Assembly: GCA_013364255.1 (NCBI GenBank)
Contig: CP054936.1
Span: forward strand, 1,550,001-1,614,000
Direction: 5' to 3'
DNA from: Streptomyces seoulensis
GTDB taxonomy: Bacteria > Actinomycetota > Actinomycetes > Streptomycetales > Streptomycetaceae
DNA length: 64,000 nt
The position numbers and the translations under genes were made by a program. Below are positions 18,494 through 26,304 of the stretch, one piece after another. How positions within the stretch are numbered: position 1 is the first letter of the stretch; each line of letters begins with the position of its first letter. The notes under the pieces are model-generated. The model was not told the origin of the DNA. It searched no databases and was given only the letters and a program-made list of their open reading frames with translations.

Positions 18494-19773
18494 TCACCCT
18501 CGCCGTACGCCTGAAGAACCTCGCCTTCCTGGTCATCGCCGTCCTCGTCCTCGGCTTCGTCGGCATCCGCTACGCCGACCTGGGCCGCTTCGTCGGGGTC
18601 GCCGACTACTACACCGTCGACGTACAACTCCCGGCCACCGGCGGCCTGTTCACCCACTCCGACGTCACCTACCGAGGAGTGTCGGTGGGGCGCGTCGGCC
18701 CCATCGACCTCACCGGCGACGGCGTGGTGGCCGAACTGCGCATCAAGAAGTCCGCCCCGCACATCCCCGCCGACACCCGGGCCGTCGTGGCGGGTCTGTC
18801 CGCCGTCGGCGAGCAGTACATCGACCTGCGGCCGCAGAGCGACGACGGCCCCTACCTCGCCGACGGCTCCCGCATCGAGCAGGACGACACCCAGATCCCC
18901 GCGCCCGTCACCGACGTCCTCACCAGCGTCGACGATCTCACCCGGTCGGTGCCGCTGGACGACCTGCGCACGGTCGTCGACGAACTGGGCAAGGCGTTCG
19001 AGGGCCACGGCGACGACCTCCAGGTGCTGCTCGACAACGGCAACGCCTTCGTGGAGGCCGCCGACCGGGCGCTGCCGTCCACCACCCGGCTGATCGACGA
19101 CGGCGAGACGGTGCTGCGCACCCAGGCCGAAGAGGGCCGCGCCGTACGCGACTTCGCCACCGGAGCCAGAGAACTCACCAAGACCCTCAAGGGATCCGAC
19201 GCCGACCTGCGCCGGCTGCTCACCGTCACCCCCGACGCGGCCACCCAGATCAGCGGCGTCCTGCGCGACCTCGACCCGAGCCTGGGCGTGGTCCTCGCCA
19301 ACCTCCTGACCACCTCCGAGATCGCCGTCACCCGTCAGCACGGCATCGAGGAACTCCTCGTGAAGTACCCGGCGGCCATCGCCGCCGGCGCCACCGCCGT
19401 CGACGGAGGAAAGGTGCACCTCGGCATGGCCGTCACCTTCTTCAAGCCACTGCCGTGCACCGCCGGATACGGCGGCACGCGCTACCGCAACGGACTCGAC
19501 CTCGGCACCGCGCCCGCCCTCAACACCGGGGCCTCCTGCACCGCGTCGGCCGCGACGGGAGTGAACGTACGGGGCTCGGCGCACGCCCCGGGCGGCGGCG
19601 CGGTGCCCGAGCCGGCCAAGCCGGGCTCGCTGCCCTCGGGCAGCGCCGGCGCCACGGCCGCGGGCGCCGCCGCCCCCGAACTGCCCGGCGCCCTCGCCCT
19701 GCCGAACGCCGCCGAAGGCGGCCCGGCGGGCATGGCGGGGCTGCTCGCACCGGCCGCGGGGGACGCCCGATGA
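18490..19773 (+). CDS. mceF: Mce-family protein, position F
   Basis: 427 aa from GTG 18490, overlapping mceE by 4 nt. The N-terminal helix (about 8-28) is followed by the MCE domain (about 36-120; LFTHSDVTYRGVSVGRVGPI, VGEQYIDLRPQ), a long helical region and a C-terminal disordered Ala/Gly/Pro tail. The FFKPLPCTAGYGGTRYRNG block (about 318-336) is the conserved C-terminal piece of actinobacterial MceF. It is the last Mce subunit and is coupled to four Mce-associated genes. Confidence 0.92.
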   Translation: MITLAVRLKNLAFLVIAVLVLGFVGIRYADLGRFVGVADYYTVDVQLPATGGLFTHSDVTYRGVSVGRVGPIDLTGDGVVAELRIKKSAPHIPADTRAVVAGLSAVGEQYIDLRPQSDDGPYLADGSRIEQDDTQIPAPVTDVLTSVDDLTRSVPLDDLRTVVDELGKAFEGHGDDLQVLLDNGNAFVEAADRALPSTTRLIDDGETVLRTQAEEGRAVRDFATGARELTKTLKGSDADLRRLLTVTPDAATQISGVLRDLDPSLGVVLANLLTTSEIAVTRQHGIEELLVKYPAAIAAGATAVDGGKVHLGMAVTFFKPLPCTAGYGGTRYRNGLDLGTAPALNTGASCTASAATGVNVRGSAHAPGGGAVPEPAKPGSLPSGSAGATAAGAAAPELPGALALPNAAEGGPAGMAGLLAPAAGDAR

Positions 19774-20288
19774 ACAAGGCCCGCGTCGTCATCGGCGCGG
19801 CGCTCGCCCTGGCGGTGGGATTCTGCGGCACGGGCGCGTGGACGTACGCCCGGGCCCGCGGCGACGACTCCCTCGCCTACGGCCGTGCGCGCGACGAGGC
19901 GCTCGCCGACGGGCGCGCCGCCCTCACCGTGCTGACCAGCCTGGACGCCTCCACCCGGCAGCGCGCCCAGGCGGGCATCCGGGACTGGGGCGCGGCGTCG
20001 ACCGGACCGCTGCGGGACGAACTGGCCAGGACCGCGCCCAAGGCGGGAGCGTCGGCGCGCGGCACGGTCACCGAGGCCGCCGTCACCGCCCTCGACACGC
20101 ACTCGGGCACGGCGAAACTCATCGCGACCGTGCGGGTGGACGTCACACCCGCCGGGACCAAGACGGCCACCACGGACCGCAAACGCCTCGAAGCGGTCCT
20201 GGAGCGCACCGGCGCGGGCCGGTGGAAGGTCAGGGCACTGGATGCCGTACCGGTCGCGGGGGCGGCACAGGAGGACGACGGCCGATGA
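19770..20288 (+). CDS. Mce-associated membrane protein 1
   Basis: 172 aa. The N-terminal membrane helix (about 5-28) is followed by a small extracellular domain of the NTF2-like type seen in Mce-associated (Mas/Mam) proteins: helical YGRARDEALADGRAALTVLTSLD, then beta strands ending in GRWKVRALDAVPV. It overlaps mceF by 4 nt (ATGA). Such proteins are required for function or stability of Mce complexes in mycobacteria; here their exact partner is unknown. Confidence 0.85.
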   Translation: MNKARVVIGAALALAVGFCGTGAWTYARARGDDSLAYGRARDEALADGRAALTVLTSLDASTRQRAQAGIRDWGAASTGPLRDELARTAPKAGASARGTVTEAAVTALDTHSGTAKLIATVRVDVTPAGTKTATTDRKRLEAVLERTGAGRWKVRALDAVPVAGAAQEDDGR

Positions 20289-21271
20289 CACGTCTGGTGC
20301 GCGAGGACGGGACACGCGAGGATGCCGCCGCCCCGGCGGACGAGACCGCCCGGTCCACGGCGGGCGACCTGCCCGCGAAGGACTCCGAGCCCGGTGCGGG
20401 CGGCAGCGGCCCGGAGCCGCGCGGGGAGGAACGCGGCGCGGCGGAGTCCGGCACGCGGGCCGTCGACGGGCGGGCCGGGGGTTCGGTGGCCGATGGTCCG
20501 GTGGCCGATGGCGCCGTGGCCGGTGATCCGCAGGCCGGGGGTTCGCTGCCCGACGGCGCGGAGGCCGCCGGTTCGCGGGCCGGGGGTTCGGTGGCCGCCG
20601 GTTCGCGGGCCGGGGCTTCGGAGTCCGGGGCTGCGGAGGCCGGCGGGGACGGGCCGGGTACGCGGGCCCGTGAGGACCGGGCGGAGGGGGAGGCCGGTGA
20701 GGATCAGGCGGACCCGGAGGCCGGTGAAGACGCCTCGGCGGGGGAGACGGGCGGGCGCCGCCGCTTCGGCGGCCGGCGGCTGCGGGCGACCGCCCTCGCC
20801 GTGCTCGCCGCGGTGCTCGTCCTCGCCGGCTGCGGCTTCTTCTACCGTGCCCACGAGCTGAGGTCCGCCCCGGCGGCCGAGAACCGGGCGCTGACCGACA
20901 CGGCGGCCACCACCCGCGTCGCGGGTGACATCGCCGACGACCTCGCCCGCGTCTTCTCGTACACACCGGACGGCCTCGACGCCACCGAGCGCTCGGCGCG
21001 CACCGTCCTCACCGGGCGGGCGGCACGCCAGTACACCCAGCTGATCGACCGGATCCGCGCGGACGTCACCAAGCAGCGCGTCACCCTCAGCACCCAGGTG
21101 GTGCGCACCGGAGTGATCCGGCTCGACGGGGACGACGCGCGGCTGCTGGTCTTCCTCGACCAGGTCTCGCGCCGCGGCAAGGCCGCCGGCGCCTCCGCCG
21201 CCGCCCAGCTCACGATCACCGCGCACCGGGAGAACGGCCAGTGGCGGATCGTCGACATCACCACCCGCTGA
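20285..21271 (+). CDS. Mce-associated membrane protein 2 with long repeat-bearing cytoplasmic tail
   Basis: 328 aa. The first 155 residues are acidic, disordered and include twelve consecutive pentapeptide-like units (residues 63-122). A membrane helix (about 170-190, ending LAGCGFF) is followed by the NTF2-like Mas domain (about 200-328; DDLARVFSYTPD, GQWRIVDITTR). The LAGC motif resembles a lipobox but is internal, 185 residues from the start, so lipidation is unlikely unless a much later start is used. It overlaps the previous gene by 4 nt. Confidence 0.82.
   Translation: MTRLVREDGTREDAAAPADETARSTAGDLPAKDSEPGAGGSGPEPRGEERGAAESGTRAVDGRAGGSVADGPVADGAVAGDPQAGGSLPDGAEAAGSRAGGSVAAGSRAGASESGAAEAGGDGPGTRAREDRAEGEAGEDQADPEAGEDASAGETGGRRRFGGRRLRATALAVLAAVLVLAGCGFFYRAHELRSAPAAENRALTDTAATTRVAGDIADDLARVFSYTPDGLDATERSARTVLTGRAARQYTQLIDRIRADVTKQRVTLSTQVVRTGVIRLDGDDARLLVFLDQVSRRGKAAGASAAAQLTITAHRENGQWRIVDITTR
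20471..20650 (+). repeat. 15-bp repeat array encoding pentapeptides in Mce-associated protein 2
   Basis: Twelve 15-bp units coding for variants of xAGGS/VADGP (RAGGS, VADGP, VADGA, VAGDP, QAGGS, LPDGA, EAAGS and so on). The best-preserved DNA copies are GGGCCGGGGGTTCG blocks at about 20472, 20532 and 20578. The array is in frame and lies in the disordered cytoplasmic tail, so copy number may vary among strains. Confidence 0.8.
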
Positions 21272-21297
21272 ACGTGCGCGGGAGACGGGAGACACCC

Positions 21298-21849
21298 ATG
21301 GAAGGCACGGCCCGCACGGCCCGCCCGCTCGCGAGGCTCCGGTCGCTGCCGGCCGTGCTCCTCGCCCTGGCCCTGGTCGCGGGCGGCTTCGCGGCCTGGG
21401 CCGGCTGGGACTGGTACGCGGCGGCCCACGACGACTCGGCGGCGTACGCGGTCCAGCGGGACCGTGCCCTGGCCGCCGGCGAACAGGCCGTCCAGAACCT
21501 GAACACCCTCGACCACGACGACCTCGACCACGGCCTCGATCTGTGGGAGTCCTCCACGACCGGCGAACTGCACGACCAACTCGCCTCAGGGCGCAAGGAG
21601 TTCGCCGCGCAGGTGCAGACGGCGAAGACCGTCACGACGGCCCGGGTGCTCTCGGGCGCGGTCACCGAGCTCGACGACCGGGCGGGCCGGGCCCGGGTGC
21701 TCGTCGCGTTGCGGGTGACCGTGAAGGCGCCCGGCGGCAAGAGCACCGACAAGGACAGCCGGATGCTCGGCGAACTGACCCGCACCGGCGGTCAGTGGAA
21801 GCTCAGCGCCCTGGGCCAGGCGCCCGTCGGCGGCTCATCGGCCGGCTGA
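21298..21849 (+). CDS. Mce-associated membrane protein 3
   Basis: 183 aa. ATG 21298 follows a purine-rich GGGAGACGGGAGA stretch. N-terminal helix (about 17-36), then the Mas domain: AYAVQRDRALAAGEQAVQNLNTLDHDD and a beta part ending GQWKLSALGQAPVGG. It is very similar in layout to Mce-associated protein 1, suggesting that the four genes are two alternating pairs (types 1/3 and 2/4) created by duplication of a two-gene unit. It lies 26 nt after the previous gene. Confidence 0.85.
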   Translation: MEGTARTARPLARLRSLPAVLLALALVAGGFAAWAGWDWYAAAHDDSAAYAVQRDRALAAGEQAVQNLNTLDHDDLDHGLDLWESSTTGELHDQLASGRKEFAAQVQTAKTVTTARVLSGAVTELDDRAGRARVLVALRVTVKAPGGKSTDKDSRMLGELTRTGGQWKLSALGQAPVGGSSAG

Positions 21850-21896
21850 TCGGACGGCACGCGACGACAGCCGGCAGCACGAGAGGACCACACCCG

Positions 21897-22715
21897 ATGC
21901 CCACGACCCGCCACACCCTCAACCACCAGCGCCGCCGACAGGCCCGCGAGGCCGCTTCCCCCGCCCCGGCCGCACCGCCCGCGCGCACCCCGGAGCCCCC
22001 CGCCCCCGACCGCGCCGGGGCCGCCCGTGCACAGCGGCAGGCGACCGCGCCCGGGAAGGAGGCGCCGAGCCGGGACACGGCGACGAGGGCGACGAACCCG
22101 GCACGGGCGAAGCGGGCGGACCCGGTGCGGGACACACCGCGCCCCGGGCGGATCCGCCGGCCGCCCCGCTCCGTGGGTCTGGCGCTGCTGTGCCTGCTGA
22201 CCCTCGTCCTCGGCGGCTTCGCCGGCTGGGCGCACGCCCGCGCCCAGGACCTGCGCGCCGACCCGGCGGTCCGCAACACGGCCCTGACCGACGCCGCCCG
22301 CACCAGCGAGATCAAGGGCCAGACGGAGAAGGCCGTCGCCGCGCTCTTCTCCTACGACCACGCCGACCCCGCCGCCTACGAGAAGGCCACCAAGACCCTC
22401 CTCACGGGGAAGGCGGTCGCCCAGCACAAGGCCCTGCTCGACGCCGTCCGCACCCGGGCCGACCAGCAGAAGGCGGTCATCACCACCACCGTCACCGACA
22501 GCGCGGTCGAACGCGTCGACGGCGACCGTGCCCGGGTCCTCGTCTACGCCGACCAGAGCAGCGTCAGCACCGCCGGGACCAAGGCATCGGCGAGCGGCAA
22601 GGGCAAGCAGTCGGCGCAGGACGAGGGAACCTACGCCGGAGCCATGTTCGCCGTCGACGTGCTGCGCCGCGACGGGCGGTGGCTCGTCTCCGGCATCGAC
22701 ACCTTCGGCCGCTGA
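21897..22715 (+). CDS. Mce-associated membrane protein 4
   Basis: 272 aa. A disordered basic cytoplasmic tail (about 1-95, Ala/Pro/Arg-rich) precedes a membrane helix (about 97-117) and a Mas/NTF2-like domain (about 125-272; AVAALFSYDHADP, DGRWLVSGIDTFGR). The ALFSYD...GRWLVSGID pattern mirrors protein 2 (ARVFSYTPD...GQWRIVDI). ATG 21897 was chosen, with GAGAGG 11 nt upstream. It lies 47 nt after the previous gene and is probably the last Mce-specific gene. Confidence 0.82.
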   Translation: MPTTRHTLNHQRRRQAREAASPAPAAPPARTPEPPAPDRAGAARAQRQATAPGKEAPSRDTATRATNPARAKRADPVRDTPRPGRIRRPPRSVGLALLCLLTLVLGGFAGWAHARAQDLRADPAVRNTALTDAARTSEIKGQTEKAVAALFSYDHADPAAYEKATKTLLTGKAVAQHKALLDAVRTRADQQKAVITTTVTDSAVERVDGDRARVLVYADQSSVSTAGTKASASGKGKQSAQDEGTYAGAMFAVDVLRRDGRWLVSGIDTFGR

Positions 22716-22808
22716 CGCCGGACCGCCCGGCGCCGGCCGCGACCGCGCCCGGCCGTACCGACGCGGCGAGCGGACCCGTCGAACCCACGGATGCACCGAC
22801 GCAGCGCT

Positions 22809-22832
22809 GTACCGATGTACCGACGTACCGAC
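22809..22832. repeat. Short tandem repeat upstream of the transglycosylase gene
   Basis: Three 8-bp copies, GTACCGAT/GTACCGAC/GTACCGAC, immediately before the ribosome site (AGGAAGGG) of the lytic transglycosylase gene. They could form weak leader structures or simply be slippage. Confidence 0.7.
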
Positions 22833-22846
22833 AGGAAGGGACGCCC

Positions 22847-24121
22847 ATGCCCGCACGCCGTGCGCGACGTCTGCGAGTCCGGACCCGACAAGGTCTGCGG
22901 AGCACCGCCATCGCCGCCGCGGCCGTGGCGGCCCTCACCGCCTCGCAGGCGCCCCTCCCCCAGGCGGCGGCCCGCAGCGCGCCCGACGCCCCGGCCGCCG
23001 GGGAGCAGCCTCCGCCGCCCGCGGAGGTTCCCCGGGTGACGTCGGCGCCGCCGCCCGACGACGGCACGTATCACACCGAACTGCCGCCGCTGACCACCCG
23101 CGGCGCGCCGCTGACGCCCCGCCAGGTCAGCGAGGTGCGGACCGAGTCGGGCATCCCCGCCACCGTGCTGCGCGCCTACCGTGCGGCCGAGCGGTCCGTC
23201 GCCCGCACCGACCCGGGATGCCGGCTGCCGTGGCAACTGCTCGCCGCCATCGGCAAGGTGGAGTCCGGCCAGGCGCGCGGCGGCGCGGTGGACCCGCGGG
23301 GCACGACCCTGGGCCGGATCACCGGCCCCGCGCTCGACGGGCGGGGTTTCGCGCTGGTCCGGGACACCGACGGCGGGCGCGAGGACGGGGACGCGGTCTA
23401 CGACCGGGCGGTGGGGCCCATGCAGTTCCTGCCGTCGACCTGGGCCGGGTGGGGCGCGGACGGCAACGGCGACGGCCGCGCCGATCCGAACAACGTCTTC
23501 GACGCCGCCCTGGCGGCCGGACACTACCTGTGCGCCGGGAACAGGGACCTGGGCCGGGCGGCGGACGTGGACGCGGCGATCCTCAGCTACAACGACTCCC
23601 GGCCCTACCTCCAACTGGTGCGGTACTGGCTGGACTTCTACCGTCGCGGTGTGCACGGCGTGCCCGACGGCAAGGGGGTGATCCCGACGTCCGCCGGCGC
23701 GGGCAGCGACACCCAGGCCACGAAGCCCGTGGACGACAAGGGCGGGAATAACGACAAGGGCGACAAGAACGACAAGGGTGACAAGGGCGGGGGCGGGATC
23801 GTCATCGGTCCCGATCCGGCGGGCTCCGCGCCGGGCTCCCCGACGACACCCGCGCCCTCGTCCAGGCCGACCAGGAAGCCGATCCCCACGCCGTCCGGCG
23901 GGTCGTCGGCGCCCGAACCGTCGCGGTCCCCGACCGGCTCGCCGACGCCCGGCGATTCGCCGTCCCCGGACCCGAGCGACTCGGCGAGCCCGTCCTCCTC
24001 ACCGAGTCCGTCCGACTCGGCCGATCCGTCCGATGCGGCGAGCCCGTCCGGCGACACGTCCACTGAACCGACCGGCGGCTCCGCCGCCCCGGCCGGCGAT
24101 TCCTCCGCCGCAACGCCCTGA
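22847..24121 (+). CDS. Secreted lytic transglycosylase (MltB-like)
   Basis: 424 aa. Basic N-terminus and signal peptide (cleavage near residue 42, AAARSAP). The catalytic domain (about 90-275) has CRLPWQLLAAIGKVESGQAR with catalytic Glu139, the GPMQFLPSTW motif, a calcium-binding-like DGNGDGRADP loop and AILSYNDSRPYLQLV. It should cleave the MurNAc-GlcNAc bond of peptidoglycan. The last 140 residues are low-complexity: a Lys/Asp/Gly/Asn block (DKGDKNDKGDKGG), then a Ser/Pro/Asp tail. It starts 131 nt after the last Mce-associated gene; a role in opening the wall for the trans-envelope Mce machine is an inference from position. Confidence 0.88.
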   Translation: MPARRARRLRVRTRQGLRSTAIAAAAVAALTASQAPLPQAAARSAPDAPAAGEQPPPPAEVPRVTSAPPPDDGTYHTELPPLTTRGAPLTPRQVSEVRTESGIPATVLRAYRAAERSVARTDPGCRLPWQLLAAIGKVESGQARGGAVDPRGTTLGRITGPALDGRGFALVRDTDGGREDGDAVYDRAVGPMQFLPSTWAGWGADGNGDGRADPNNVFDAALAAGHYLCAGNRDLGRAADVDAAILSYNDSRPYLQLVRYWLDFYRRGVHGVPDGKGVIPTSAGAGSDTQATKPVDDKGGNNDKGDKNDKGDKGGGGIVIGPDPAGSAPGSPTTPAPSSRPTRKPIPTPSGGSSAPEPSRSPTGSPTPGDSPSPDPSDSASPSSSPSPSDSADPSDAASPSGDTSTEPTGGSAAPAGDSSAATP

Positions 24122-24137
24122 CCTGCGGCGGACTCCC

Positions 24138-24165
24138 CGGCAGGCGGCCCCGCGCCGACCTGCCG
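24138..24165 (+). terminator. Candidate terminator after the mce/transglycosylase operon
   Basis: CGGCAGG (24138-24144) pairs with CCTGCCG (24159-24165). The stem extends inward by CGG/CCG with one bulged A and a 7-nt loop. It lies 17 nt after the transglycosylase stop, with no U-tract. Confidence 0.45.
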
Positions 24166-24286
24166 CTTACCCGAAAGAGTGGACATAAGGGTGCTGATCC
24201 GACAAAAGGCTGTCAAGATGATCTACGCTTGCTCCTGTCAGTGATCATCCCGCCACACACCGTGGCGGCGTGACGAAGGAGAGGCA

Positions 24287-24547
24287 ATGCGCAAGTTCCA
24301 GAAGGCCGCTGTCGTCGTGGCCATGCTCGGCAGTGTCGGCTTCGTGGGTGCCGGTGCGGCCCAGGCCCACGGTGGCGACGGCGGAGCGGCGTTCGACATC
24401 AAGCAGAGCCAGACCTGCACGGGTCAGGTCGACAGCCAGCAGGGCCTCGTGAACGTTCAGGACCTGGGCGTCGCCGCCAACGTCCTGGGCATCGGCAACC
24501 CGGTCGGCAAGGTCACCTCGGTGGTCTGCCCCTCCAGCATCGGCTGA
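24287..24547 (+). CDS. Small secreted protein (possibly rodlin-related)
   Basis: 86 aa. AAGGAGAGG precedes ATG 24287. Signal peptide (MRKFQKAAVVVAMLGSVGF and on to AQA, cleavage near residue 28) leaves a mature peptide of about 58 residues with exactly two Cys (CTGQ and VVCPSS), likely one disulfide. The stretch QGLVNVQDLGVAANVLGIGN is hydrophobic and beta-prone. It recalls the C-terminal half of rodlins and other small Streptomyces surface proteins, but this is resemblance by eye only; it is not a chaplin. Monocistronic, followed by a good terminator. Confidence 0.75.
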   Translation: MRKFQKAAVVVAMLGSVGFVGAGAAQAHGGDGGAAFDIKQSQTCTGQVDSQQGLVNVQDLGVAANVLGIGNPVGKVTSVVCPSSIG

Positions 24548-24579
24548 CGATCACCGGCCGAGTGAGCTAGACGGATCTT

Positions 24580-24607
24580 GGGGTGCGGACCTGCGGGTTC
24601 GCACCCC
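24580..24607 (+). terminator. Terminator of the small secreted protein gene
   Basis: 12-bp stem, 4-nt loop (TGCG): GGGGTGCGGACC (24580-24591) pairs with GGTTCGCACCCC (24596-24607) with one G-U wobble. It lies 32 nt after the stop codon. Confidence 0.7.
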
Positions 24608-24752
24608 GAGCCGCGTTCGGCCCCCGCGCCGCCCGGCCGCCGACGCGTCGTGCACGGTGCCGGCTCGCCGTGCGCGGTGCTCCACCGCGGCGGCCGCCGC
24701 CCGACGCCACTCGATCGGCGCGATTATTACGGCGTAATGGCGTACGGCCGGT

Positions 24753-25031
24753 TCAGGCGGTGGGCGCCACCGGCAGACCGGTGGAGGCGGGCGCCAGGTC
24801 GAGCGCGTGCAGCCGGTTCCAGTGCCCGCGCAGGACGTCCTCGGGCGCACCGGTGAGCGCGGCCGCCGGATCGTGCAGGACCAGGCGCAGTTCGTCCTGG
24901 TCCCGGTCCGCGGCGGGGGAGCCGGGCGCCGACAGCGGATGGTGACGCGCCCACCAGCGTGCGGCGACGACGGCTCCGACGACGGCCGCGGCGGTGATGG
25001 TGAGGGCGTCGCGCGGCGTGGCCGACTGCAT
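24753..25031 (-). CDS. Small predicted membrane protein of unknown function
   Basis: 92 aa. ATG 25031 follows GAGAGGATC. One hydrophobic helix at about 9-25 (ALTITAAAVVGAVVAA), then a hydrophilic domain with acidic residues and DPAAALTGAPEDVLRGHWNRLHALDL. The tail is short. No family recognised. It is transcribed away from the 86-aa membrane protein at 25230 and shares a 198-nt spacer with it. Coding bias and the ribosome site support it as real. Confidence 0.6.
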   Translation of the reverse strand: MQSATPRDALTITAAAVVGAVVAARWWARHHPLSAPGSPAADRDQDELRLVLHDPAAALTGAPEDVLRGHWNRLHALDLAPASTGLPVAPTA

Positions 25032-25229
25032 GGCGGATCCTCTCGACAGCGGTGGGCGAGCCCGCGGATCACCTCAACGAGCCCACGGGCACCTCAACAG
25101 GTTGCCCCGCCGGGGGAATTCATGCCTGTGCCGCCCGTCCGCTCCGGACCGGCGCGTGCGGCCCCCGGCCCGGGGTACGCGGAAGGCCGGGCCCGGGCTC
25201 GGGCATCGCACGGAGGGGAGAGACGGCTC

Positions 25230-25490
25230 ATGTCGCTGCGGGAGAAGATCGGGGCGTCCGGAACGGGTGAACTGCGGCCCGGCACCAGGCAGCGCGCTCA
25301 ACTGCGCGTCCGTGTCGCCGACATCGCCTGGACCGCCACGTGTGTGGTCCTGGCCCTGTGGGCGGTGTGGAGTTCCGTCGGCGTCGCACGGGGCGCCACC
25401 GCCTGGGCGTACTGCGCGGTGGCGTGGGTCCTGCTGGCCGTCGCCCTGTGGACGCGGGTCAACGCCGTCCGCCACCGGACGCGGATCTGA
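25230..25490 (+). CDS. Small two-helix membrane protein of unknown function
   Basis: 86 aa. ATG 25230 has GGAGGGGAG 10 nt upstream. A basic N-terminus of about 30 residues precedes two predicted membrane helices (about 31-50 and 56-75) separated by a short loop. No motif was recognised. It converges on the TetR gene at 25541. Confidence 0.65.
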   Translation: MSLREKIGASGTGELRPGTRQRAQLRVRVADIAWTATCVVLALWAVWSSVGVARGATAWAYCAVAWVLLAVALWTRVNAVRHRTRI

Positions 25491-25540
25491 CGGACCCGCA
25501 GACGCTCCCGCGGGCGCGACCGGCGCCGCCCCCGCCCCGC

Positions 25541-26140
25541 TCACACGGCCGGCGCGCCGAAGGCCCGTGCGGCGCCGAACATCGCCTGGACGGCGCAGGA
25601 CACGGTGATCTGGCCGTTGCCGGCCACGATGTGCAGTCCGTACGCGTCCTCCAGCGCCACGAGGTTCAGGGCCGCCGTCGACGTGTCCAGGGACAGGTCG
25701 AACACCCCGGAGTCGGCCCCTCGTTCCAGCACGGCGAGATACGTGGCCAGTTGCCGTTCGTACATCGCCTCGACCAGCGTGGTGTGCAGCGGTGAACTGC
25801 CCGCCACGACGTCGAACTCGTACAGCAGGCGCATCAGCGCGTCGTCGGGCCCGGTCGGCAGGCCGGCGCGGATCGTCTCCCCGAGCAGCCGCGCCGGGTC
25901 CGTGACGGTGTCCCGCAGCGCGTCGCGCCGGTCGCAGAAGCGCTCCATGCCCGCCCGGTACGCCTCCCTCAGCAGCGCGTCCAGGTCGTCGTAGTAGTAC
26001 AGGACCGCCCCGCGGGTCAGCCCCGCCCGGCGCGCCACGTCGGCCAGCGAGAGTGAGCGCAGCCCGGTGCTCGCGGTGGTGTCGATCACCGCCTGGATGA
26101 GGTGGGCGCGGCGTTCGTCCTGGTTCTTGGGGCGGGCCAT
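25541..26140 (-). CDS. TetR-family transcriptional regulator
   Basis: 199 aa. N-terminal HTH at about 28-47 (LADVARRAGLTRGAVLYYYD), the standard TetR DNA-binding unit, and a helical ligand-binding domain with no recognised ligand signature. It is transcribed divergently from an amidohydrolase/APC-permease pair, which is the likely target. ATG 26140 lies only 6 nt from a TAGTGT hexamer (26147-26152 on the minus strand), so the mRNA may be leaderless; there is no ribosome site. Confidence 0.9.
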   Translation of the reverse strand: MARPKNQDERRAHLIQAVIDTTASTGLRSLSLADVARRAGLTRGAVLYYYDDLDALLREAYRAGMERFCDRRDALRDTVTDPARLLGETIRAGLPTGPDDALMRLLYEFDVVAGSSPLHTTLVEAMYERQLATYLAVLERGADSGVFDLSLDTSTAALNLVALEDAYGLHIVAGNGQITVSCAVQAMFGAARAFGAPAV

Positions 26141-26304
26141 GTCTTGACACTAGCCGAGATCCTCATGACACTCGACCCATTCTTTGACGCCTACGTAAAA
26201 AAACTCGCGTACCGCCTCCGCGCCCCCTCGCGCCCGTTCGCGGTGCGCCCCGAGCCGCGCCGGGCCCGTGCCGTCGCGGGCGCGGCCCAGAACCGAGGAC
26301 CACC
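26141..26304. promoter_or_regulatory. Divergent promoter region, TetR gene / amidohydrolase gene
   Basis: 164 nt. Contains a possible leaderless -10 for the TetR gene (TAGTGT, 26147-26152 minus), direct repeats TGACACT (26146) and TGACACT (26166) that could be part of a TetR operator, and an unusual A7 run (26198-26204) next to the palindrome TACGTA. TTGACG (26183) could be a rightward -35 but its -10 partner is poor. Confidence 0.4.

Noticed and set aside
20471..20650. CRISPR-like repeated units
   Set aside because: The 15-bp units are contiguous, in frame and coding; there are no spacers and no cas genes.
20800..20860. LAGC lipobox in Mce-associated protein 2
   Set aside because: It lies about 185 residues from the start, behind a long charged tail, so it is read as part of a membrane anchor.
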